A DNA stretch of 64,000 nt from Rhodococcus sp. ARC_M6 (GTDB lineage: Bacteria; Actinomycetota; Actinomycetes; Mycobacteriales; Mycobacteriaceae), in the NCBI RefSeq assembly GCF_022810305.1, contig NZ_JALGQH010000007.1:62001-126000 (forward strand), written 5' to 3'. The translations under genes and the position numbers were made by a program. Positions 57,202-64,000 of the stretch are shown in pieces. The notes below the pieces were generated by a model. It did not search any database. It saw only the letters and a list, made by a program, of their open reading frames with translations, and was not told the origin of the DNA. Numbering within the stretch: the first letter of the stretch is position 1; each line of letters starts with the position of its first letter.

Positions 57202-59127
57202 GTGAGCATCGACGAACACACAACCCTGGCCGGACGCACAGTCCGGTCCAGGGTTGTTTTCGGTCCGCATGAGACCAATCTCGGTGTGGGGCGATCATTT
57301 TCGGATCGGCATCGCGCGTACTACCAGCGCCGCGCCGAAGGTGGTGCCGGGATCATCGTCACGGAGGTTGCCTCGGTTCTGGAGAACGACTGGCCGTACG
57401 AGCGGGCGCCGCTGGCAGCGCTGTGCGGTCCGGGTTGGCAGTCCATCTCGGCGGCCTGCGCTGCCCACGGCGCACTGATTCTTGCCGGGCTGGGGCATAC
57501 CGGAATGCAGGGTTCGAGTGCCTACTCACAATCCGTGCTGTGGGGGCCGTCGCGGGTAGCTGATCCGGTGACACGCGAGTTGCCGATGGTGATGGAGCAG
57601 TCCGACATCGAAGAGTTGATCGCGGCCTTTTGTTCCTCTGCGGCGCTTGCGGTTGCTTCCGGTATGGACGGAGTCGAGATTGATGCCGGACCGCGAAGTA
57701 TTCTGCGGCAGTTTCTTTCCGGGCTGACCAATACACGAACCGATCGATACGGGACTGATCGGCCGGCGTTGCTGCGGGAAGTTCTTCAGGCCGTTCGTGA
57801 GTCGGTCGGGGCGGGTGGGGTTGTCTCCCTGCGGTTGTCGTGCGACGAGTTGGCTCCGTGGGCGGGCGTGACACCGGAGTTGGCGGCTGGGTATGCGGCC
57901 GAATTGGAGCAGTACCTCGATCTGCTCGTAGTGGTGCGCGGTGGTCTCTACTCGGTTTCGCAATATCGCCCGGACTTTCACGAAGCGCCGAACTTTAATC
58001 TGGATCTGTGCCGCGGTATGAAGAGTGCGGTATCGATTCCTGTTGTTGCGCAAGGCAGTATCGCGAACGTCTCCGACGCGTGTGACAGCCTGAACGTCGC
58101 AGACTTTGTGGAAATGACCCGAGCCCAGATCGCCGACCCCGACCTGGTTCTCAAATCCGGCCGCGGCGATCAGCCGCGGCCATGCGTGCTCTGCAATCAA
58201 ACATGCCTGGTACTCGACCCCCGGAATCCGGTGGTGACATGCGTCGGCAATCCCACCGCAGGCTTCGAGACGATGGATCCTGATGAGCGAAAGCAGGATC
58301 GGGCGTCGGGATCCGCACTAGTGGTGGGCGGCGGACCAGCAGGGTTGGAAGCAGCAAGAATCCTGGCTGGGCAGGGTTGGTCGGTGACTCTCAACGAACA
58401 GTCGTCGCGGTGGGGTGGCATGATCGAAAATTTTGCACAGGGGGCTGGGCGAGCCCGGTTCGGCTTGCTGTCGCAGTGGCTCGAGGACGAATGCCGGGCG
58501 CTCGGGGTGGTCCTGCGGACCGAGACCGTGGTGAGTTCGCAGGACATCGATGACGCGCACGGCAGAGGTGAGTTGGTAGTGATTGCGACGGGTAGCGTCG
58601 CCAGGCCCCCGACGTACCCCGTGGATTCGTCGGTTCGCTGGATGGACGCGTCGGCAGCTCGGGAGCCAACCTATATGAAAGGCCCTGTCGTTCTGGTCGA
58701 TCCACTGGGTGGGCCGATTGCAATTGCGATCGCCGAGGCACTTGCAGAGCAGGGCCTCGCCGTTTCGATAGTCACCTCCGACACGATCGTCGGTTCGCGA
58801 TTGGGAATGAGCGGGGATCTGGTGGGCGCCAACACCCGAATCCAGCAGGCCGGAATCTTGCGGGTGTGTTCCTCTCGAGTTGTCGCGGTCTCCAACGGTG
58901 CTGTGGTTGTCGAGAACGTCTATACGGGTGTGGAGACGCAGTTGCCCTGCGCCGTGGTGGTCGACTGCTCACCACGTCTGCCTGCGGATACCCTCCAGAA
59001 TTTCGGTGTCTTGCGAGTCGGAGATGCAATTGCTCCGAGAACTGTTCTCGAATCCATACGCGAAGGGCGTTCGGCAGGGTTTACTACTAGAACAAGTTTC
59101 AATTCCGATGAGAGGGTCAGCACATGA
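57202..59127 (+). CDS. Mycofactocin-associated FadH/OYE family oxidoreductase 1
   Basis: The GTG at 57202 gives 641 residues. An N-terminal OYE TIM barrel (VFGPHETNLGVGRSFSDRHR) ends in a 4Fe-4S ligand set (CVLCNQTC with a later cysteine in VVTCVGNP). Two nucleotide-binding domains then follow (ALVVGGGPAGLEAARILAGQ). This is the 2,4-dienoyl-CoA reductase architecture. Enzymes of this type are recurrent in mycofactocin loci. A KstR-like box overlaps its 3' end. Confidence 0.85.
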   Translation: MSIDEHTTLAGRTVRSRVVFGPHETNLGVGRSFSDRHRAYYQRRAEGGAGIIVTEVASVLENDWPYERAPLAALCGPGWQSISAACAAHGALILAGLGHTGMQGSSAYSQSVLWGPSRVADPVTRELPMVMEQSDIEELIAAFCSSAALAVASGMDGVEIDAGPRSILRQFLSGLTNTRTDRYGTDRPALLREVLQAVRESVGAGGVVSLRLSCDELAPWAGVTPELAAGYAAELEQYLDLLVVVRGGLYSVSQYRPDFHEAPNFNLDLCRGMKSAVSIPVVAQGSIANVSDACDSLNVADFVEMTRAQIADPDLVLKSGRGDQPRPCVLCNQTCLVLDPRNPVVTCVGNPTAGFETMDPDERKQDRASGSALVVGGGPAGLEAARILAGQGWSVTLNEQSSRWGGMIENFAQGAGRARFGLLSQWLEDECRALGVVLRTETVVSSQDIDDAHGRGELVVIATGSVARPPTYPVDSSVRWMDASAAREPTYMKGPVVLVDPLGGPIAIAIAEALAEQGLAVSIVTSDTIVGSRLGMSGDLVGANTRIQQAGILRVCSSRVVAVSNGAVVVENVYTGVETQLPCAVVVDCSPRLPADTLQNFGVLRVGDAIAPRTVLESIREGRSAGFTTRTSFNSDERVST

Positions 59128-59945
59128 CACAGACACGTTCACTCGAGGGCCGCGTTGCATTCATCACCGGCGCAGCACGCGGACAGGGTCGCTCGCATGC
59201 CATCCGCCTGGCTCGCGAAGGCGCGTCGATCATTGCCGTCGATGTGTGCGCGGCAGTCGCGGCCGACAACACCTATGAAGCATCGACAGCCGACGATTTC
59301 GCCGAGACCGTGCGTCTGGTGGAAGCAGAAGGCGCAAAGATCTTTGCCCGTGAGGCTGACGTCCGAGACAGCGCGGCACTCGCAGCCGTCGTGAAGGAAG
59401 GCGTCGAGCAGTTCGGTCGACTCGACATCGTCGTAGCGAATGCCGGTGTCTGTAACTGGAACCGCTTCTGGGAGATGTCGGACGAGCAGTGGGAAACCCT
59501 CATCGACATCAACCTGACCGGTGTCTGGAAGACGCTCAAAGCTGCGGTTCCCACCATGATCGAGGGTGGCCGCGGTGGGTCGATCGTCGTGATCAGTTCC
59601 GTCGCCGGCCTCAAAGCCATGCCCGGCCAGGCCCACTACGGTAGCGCGAAGTTCGGTCTCGTCGGACTCACACAGGCTGCAGCAAAGGAACTGGGGGAGT
59701 ACAAGATCCGCGTCAACTCCATTCATCCGTACGGCGTCAACACCCCGATGGGAACCGATCAGGGTGCCCTCGCGATTTTCCAGAACTACCCGCAATACCT
59801 GCCTAACTTTGCACCCATCCTCACTGACACCGCGTTTGCGGAGCCGGAGGAGATTTCCGATACCGTCGCGTGGTTGGCGGGCGACGGATCACGCACCGTG
59901 ACGGCCAGTCATTTCGCGCTCGATCAGGGCAACTCCAAGGTCTGA
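59124..59945 (+). CDS. Mycofactocin-coupled SDR family oxidoreductase
   Basis: The 273-residue SDR overlaps the previous stop. It shows ITGAARGQGRSHAIRLAREG, the modified glycine motif of the SDR subfamily linked to mycofactocin, the NAG motif (VVANAGVCNW) and the YxxxK active site (HYGSAKFGL). These enzymes hold NAD tightly and are thought to pass electrons to mycofactocin. Its position between two FadH-type reductases fits an oxidation-reduction partner role. Confidence 0.87.
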   Translation: MTQTRSLEGRVAFITGAARGQGRSHAIRLAREGASIIAVDVCAAVAADNTYEASTADDFAETVRLVEAEGAKIFAREADVRDSAALAAVVKEGVEQFGRLDIVVANAGVCNWNRFWEMSDEQWETLIDINLTGVWKTLKAAVPTMIEGGRGGSIVVISSVAGLKAMPGQAHYGSAKFGLVGLTQAAAKELGEYKIRVNSIHPYGVNTPMGTDQGALAIFQNYPQYLPNFAPILTDTAFAEPEEISDTVAWLAGDGSRTVTASHFALDQGNSKV

Positions 59946-61894
59946 TGACGTCATACCCTCGACTCTTCGCACCTCTGCGCCTGGGCAACCTGACTCTGCG
60001 TAACCGGGTCGTGTTCTCGGCGCACCTGACCAACTACGCCGCGGACGGGTTGCCGACAGCGCAGCACGCCGCGTATTACGGGGCGCGGGCAAAGGGCGGG
60101 GCTGGGCTGATCATCAGTGAGGAACATTCGACTCATCCGTCGGATCGACCGTACGAGAAGATGATCGAGGGTTATCGGCCCGAGGTGGTCGAGGGGTATC
60201 GCCGGATCACCGAATCTGTGCACGCGCACGGTTCGGTGATCCTGGCGCAGATCAATCACAACGGCGGGCAGGGAGCCGGAACATACTCGAGGCGCCCGCT
60301 CTGGGCCCCCAGCGCAATCGCGGATCCACTGTTTCGTGAAGTCCCCAAAGCGGTTGACGACGCCGACATCGCCGAAATTCTCGACGGCTTCTCACTGGTA
60401 GCGCGCAACTGCATTGCCGGCGGTTTCGACGGCGTCGAATTACAGGCGTCGCAGTCGTCGATAGTCCGCGCATTTCTGGCACCGTCCACAAACCGTCGCA
60501 CGGATCGGTATGGCGGCAAGACGGAAAACCGGGCGCAGTTTCTGCTGGAGGTCTTGCGTGTTCTCCGCGAGGCGATCGGTCCTGATCGAATTCTCGGGGT
60601 CAGGCTCAGCGGCTACGAAGGTACGCGCGGCGGCATCGAACTGGTCGACGCCGTCGAAACGGCGCAGCTGGTGGAGGCCGACGGTCAGGTCGACTACATC
60701 AATACTGCCATCGGGATGGCTACGGAGACACTACATCTGATCGAGGCGTCGATGGCAGTGCCGGCCGGCTACGCGAACTTCATTCCGTCGGCGATCAAAG
60801 AAGTAGTCTCACTGCCGGTGATCGGCGTGGGACGGTTCAAGTCTGCAGAGCAGGCTGAGCAGGCGCTCGATGAAGGTCTGTGTGATCTTGTGGGAGTGGT
60901 GCGCGGCCAGATCGCTGACCCGGATTTTGTGAACAAGGCTCGCGCCGGTGAATCGGCAACGGTACGAACCTGCTTGTCCTGCAACCAAGAATGCGTCGGA
61001 CGGATGGGGCTCAACCGTTGGCTGGGGTGTACGGAGAATCCGACGGCTGGTCGTGAGTCGGTCTTGTTGCCGGTGCCACATGTGCGGGGAAGACGCGTCG
61101 TGGTGGTCGGCGGTGGCCCGGCAGGGTTGCAGGCCGCGGCGACAGCGGCCCGGCGGGGGCATCGGGTAACGCTGTTCGAGCGTGACAGTGTTCTTGGTGG
61201 GCAAATCTGCACAGCGTCGGTGATGCCCGCTCGCCGAGAGCTCGGTGACCTGATCCGCAACCTTGAATCCGAATGTCGCAGAAGCGGTGTCGAGATCAAT
61301 TTACGAACAGACGCGACGGGCGAGATGCTGGCGGCCATGGCCGCTGATGTTGTTGTGATCGCAACGGGAGCGCGGGCAGTTCCCCCAGCGTGGGCGGGGG
61401 AGTCGGAGCGCGTAATCGGCGTCAGAGATGTGCTGGACGGCAAGATTCTTCCGGGTGGTTCGGTGCTGGTGTTCGATGAGCTTGGATTTCATCAAGGCCC
61501 CTCGGTTGCGGAGTTCCTGGCCGATCACGGCTGTGAGGTCACCATCGCGACCAACGGGATGGTGGTCGCTCAGGATTTGAGCATTACCTTGGATTTTGAG
61601 GCGTGGAACCGGCGGGCGCACGAGAAGTCGATTACGCAGCGCACGGATCTGATGGTGACGGCAGTGCACGGAGATAGTCCGTTGACCGTCGATTTGGTGC
61701 ACCACCCAACCGGTGTGGCGGAGACCAGCGTTGTCGACTGGGTTGTGTATGCGACGCAGCAGGAACCGGAAGATGATCTGTGGAACATGCTGCGAGGCAG
61801 TTCCTTCGAGATTCACCGTATCGGTGATGCGTTGTCGCCGCGCCGTTCACATGCCGCGGTAATCGAGGGCCACCGTGTTGCATCGGCGATCTAA
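59945..61894 (+). CDS. Mycofactocin-associated FadH/OYE family oxidoreductase 2
   Basis: The ATG overlaps the SDR stop and gives 649 residues with the same architecture as the other FadH-like protein. There is an OYE barrel (FAPLRLGNLTLRNRVVFSAH), a 4Fe-4S set (CLSCNQECVGRMGLNRWLGC) and FAD/NAD domains (VVVVGGGPAGLQAAATAARR). The two are distant paralogues flanking the SDR. They may reduce enones or enoyl-CoAs made by the mycofactocin-linked dehydrogenase. Confidence 0.86.
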   Translation: MTSYPRLFAPLRLGNLTLRNRVVFSAHLTNYAADGLPTAQHAAYYGARAKGGAGLIISEEHSTHPSDRPYEKMIEGYRPEVVEGYRRITESVHAHGSVILAQINHNGGQGAGTYSRRPLWAPSAIADPLFREVPKAVDDADIAEILDGFSLVARNCIAGGFDGVELQASQSSIVRAFLAPSTNRRTDRYGGKTENRAQFLLEVLRVLREAIGPDRILGVRLSGYEGTRGGIELVDAVETAQLVEADGQVDYINTAIGMATETLHLIEASMAVPAGYANFIPSAIKEVVSLPVIGVGRFKSAEQAEQALDEGLCDLVGVVRGQIADPDFVNKARAGESATVRTCLSCNQECVGRMGLNRWLGCTENPTAGRESVLLPVPHVRGRRVVVVGGGPAGLQAAATAARRGHRVTLFERDSVLGGQICTASVMPARRELGDLIRNLESECRRSGVEINLRTDATGEMLAAMAADVVVIATGARAVPPAWAGESERVIGVRDVLDGKILPGGSVLVFDELGFHQGPSVAEFLADHGCEVTIATNGMVVAQDLSITLDFEAWNRRAHEKSITQRTDLMVTAVHGDSPLTVDLVHHPTGVAETSVVDWVVYATQQEPEDDLWNMLRGSSFEIHRIGDALSPRRSHAAVIEGHRVASAI

Positions 61895-61994
61895 TCTGCG
61901 CTGCGAAATGCCATGAACCCCAACAACGTGTGCACCAACGCATTTACACCAGGGCATGTTTCTGCCCCGGTGTACACGCGGACCATCCGGTTGT

Positions 61995-63235
61995 TCAAGC
62001 GGCTGTCGGGGGACTGTTTCCCGGTATCGGAACCTGAGACGGATCGACAGACATCGGCGGATAAAACCGGGTTTTCCGATCGTCCCCGATCTCGACACTC
62101 CATTCGCTGTGGTGCAGTAACCGATGATGGTGGCCGCACAAAAGTATGAGATTATCGAAATCCGTTGGACCACTGTCCATCCAATGAACTACATGGTGGG
62201 CGTCGCACCATCCGGGCGGGGTACCGCAGCCGGGAAAAGCGCATCCACCATCTCTGACGGCCAAAGCTCGCCGCTGCGGGACCGTCGCTGTTCGCTCGTC
62301 GAGCCCATGATTGAGCGGAACGCCGTTCTGGTCGAGCAGGATTCGGGTGACCGTGCAGTCACAGGCCAGCATGCGGGCACTGTCGAGACTGATCGGGCCG
62401 GCCCAGTTGGTAATCGCATAGCCGAGTTCCTCGGTGGACGGTAACAGGTCTTTCAATGCCTGCAGGTCCGTGAGGTCTTTCGCGGTAGCCGTAATCGTCA
62501 GGTGCGGTTTGACGCCACCTTCGACGGGTCCGAGGCCGGCCATCTCAAAGCGGTGCAGGAGTTCGCAGAAACCGTCGGCGCGTCGAAGTGCCGGGGTACG
62601 AGCATCTTTCACGCCGTAAATTTCGGGAGTCGGCTTCGAGAGTCCGGAGAGTAGCGCTATCAACCGGGCGCCGTTCACGGCATCGAGATCACCCTTGACG
62701 CTGACGCGACCGTACAAACCTTTCGATGCATAGGACTCGTTGTGCTGAAGAATCTTCCCCGACGGGGACTCCGTCGTCGCGATTGCCGTACTTCTTTTCG
62801 ATACGCCGGATGGCCGCGCGGACTTCCGTCGCAGTCGGAAACCTTTTTCGAGGCCAGGTCCAGCAGGATGTCGCGGGCCTTTTCGATGTCCGCGGTATGC
62901 ATGTTCTTGGGTGGGTGCTGGCAGAACTGGGCTACCTGCCGGGCTTTGAGCGCGTCGATGTCACCATCGTAAAAGGACTGTGCAACTACAGGTTCGAGCA
63001 TGAACAGCCGCGCAAGCGAGACCAGTTGGCTGCACTCACCGATCTCGAGGTTGGTGGAGCGGTGAAGCCACTGGGCGATAGCCCGGAAGCCTGTGTCGGG
63101 GAGAGCGTCACGGGTGAACATCTCGACAACGAGGTGCACCAGGCGCGATTGCAGGCCGTGGCGGGCGCGGACCAGGTCGAGGGCCTCGACTTTGAGACCC
63201 TCGCTGTTCAGTTGCCATGCTTCCCGATTCCTCAT
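61995..63235 (-). pseudogene. Frameshifted DUF222/13E12-type HNH endonuclease
   Basis: The 5' part (minus strand, ATG at 63235) reads a DUF222 domain up to about 62845. It then continues in a second frame (EVRAAIRRIEKKYGNRDDG), and near 62755 in a third frame that runs to the stop with an intact HNH core (CAFPGCGTPPGWCDAHHVVH then NLILLCGHHHRLLHH). Two shifts of +1 are needed. Each lies at a short homopolymer (AAAAA and CCCC), so either true decay or sequencing error is possible. It splits the mycofactocin genes from mftE. Confidence 0.8.
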
Positions 63236-63396
63236 GCATTGATTCTAATCGAACAGGATTTCGATTCCTAGAGACATTTCGGACAGGTTTTGGCGAATTT
63301 GCGCTCGAGAGTTGTTGGTATACATATATATTCGGCATTCTGGAAGAGGTAGGGTGGGTGGAGTTCGTGCACTTGCCCGTTGGCGAATACCATCGG

Positions 63397-64000
63397 ATGA
63401 TGACCGAAGTTCGAGAGCTGTCCGCCATACCAAGTCCTTGTCTCGAAGGCACGGCTCTCACCGTCGTGGTCCCGGTCGGTTCGTTGGAGCAGCACGGTCC
63501 GCACCTACCTCTCGATACCGATACTCGAATCGCGAGAGCTGTCGCCGGCGCGCTTCCCGGCGTCGTGGTTGCGCCCGCACTCGAGTACGGCGCGAGCGGT
63601 GAGCATGAAGGATTTGCCGGGACCATTTCAATCGGTGCCGAGGCCATGGAAATGGTGATCGTCGAGTACGGGCGGTCGGCGTTTCGATGGGCAACTCGGG
63701 TGTTGTTCGTGAACGGTCACGGTGGAAACGGCCCGGCTTTGGCCAAAGCCGTGGCGCTACTGCGCTACGAAGGCCGTGATGCGGCCTGGGCGCCCTGCGC
63801 AGTTCCGGGGGCAGACGCTCATGCGGGCAGGACAGAAACAAGCCTCTTACTGCATCTTTCGCCGGATTGCGTGGATATGGCCCGCGCAGTGGCCGGAAAT
63901 ATTTCTCCGATCGCAGACCTGATGCCAGGATTGCGTTCGGGCGGTATGGTCGCTGTGTCGGATAATGGAGTTCTGGGTGATCCAGTCGAGGCGACAGCCG
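63397..64000 (+). CDS. mftE: Mycofactocin peptidase (creatininase family), 3'-truncated by window end
   Basis: The frame from ATG 63397 (a GTG at 63358 is an alternative start) runs to the end of the window without a stop. It shows VVPVGSLEQHGPHLPLDTDT, the metal-binding motif of creatininase-type MftE, then GASGEHEGFAGT and LFVNGHGGNGPALA. MftE cleaves the modified MftA to release the VY lactam that MftD then oxidises. The normal neighbour mftF should lie downstream, outside the window. Confidence 0.9.
   Translation, partial: MMTEVRELSAIPSPCLEGTALTVVVPVGSLEQHGPHLPLDTDTRIARAVAGALPGVVVAPALEYGASGEHEGFAGTISIGAEAMEMVIVEYGRSAFRWATRVLFVNGHGGNGPALAKAVALLRYEGRDAAWAPCAVPGADAHAGRTETSLLLHLSPDCVDMARAVAGNISPIADLMPGLRSGGMVAVSDNGVLGDPVEATA

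Overview
The window looks like chromosomal DNA of a Rhodococcus, most like the R. erythropolis/R. qingshengii group. The grounds are high-GC actinobacterial coding, an Mce operon, an actinobacterial rpoB-rpoC and rpsL-rpsG-fusA-tuf order, a mycofactocin locus, a KshB-type steroid hydroxylase reductase with a KstR box, and DUF3558 lipoproteins. The species is inferred from memory of these families, not from a search.

Layout. 1-8.7 kb: an Mce operon running from a 5'-truncated MceA through MceB-F, with start/stop overlaps, followed by two Mce-associated membrane proteins and a strong terminator. 8.7-16.8 kb: a 400-base rpoB leader, then rpoB and rpoC separated by an intergenic hairpin and closed by a bidirectional terminator. 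16.8-26.2 kb: mixed accessory metabolism, including a SixA-like phosphatase, an acyl-ACP-thioesterase-like protein, a quinone reductase, a MarR/DHA2 exporter pair, an LLM flavin enzyme, a pirin, a gamma-carbonic-anhydrase-like protein, an EamA exporter and an enoyl-CoA hydratase. 26.2-36.2 kb: a tightly coupled catabolic operon (TIGR03084-like protein, AtuA-like protein, acyl-CoA dehydrogenase, acyl-CoA carboxylase beta and alpha, a second acyl-CoA dehydrogenase, enoyl-CoA hydratase, TetR). It matches the gene order of the poorly understood mycobacterial fadE13-accD2-accA2-fadE12-echA7 locus. 36.2-37.3 kb: two adjacent DUF3558-type lipoproteins. 37.3-42.2 kb: the str operon rpsL-rpsG-fusA-tuf.

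42.3-44.8 kb (minus strand): a five-gene Asp23/AmaP envelope-stress cluster, one member of which carries a hexanucleotide microsatellite. 45-49.6 kb: a ferredoxin reductase, a glutamate-racemase-like protein, an SPW membrane protein, an AlkD-like protein and a GT87 mannosyltransferase. 49.6-52 kb: kshB with a perfect KstR-type operator, a cluster of inverted repeats that may be an insertion-sequence relic, and a MaoC gene coupled to an unknown gene. 52-64 kb: the mycofactocin locus. mftM and mftR run leftward; mftA, mftB, mftC and mftD run rightward, followed by two FadH/OYE oxidoreductases flanking a mycofactocin-type SDR. A frameshifted DUF222/HNH gene then splits these from mftE, which runs off the window end.

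The core idea is redox and lipid catabolism. Mce import, steroid ring hydroxylation (KshB), branched or isoprenoid acyl-CoA carboxylation and mycofactocin-dependent alcohol oxidation are all lipid or alcohol pathways typical of this genus. They sit here around the rpo and str housekeeping operons. No tRNA, rRNA, CRISPR array or intact transposon was seen.
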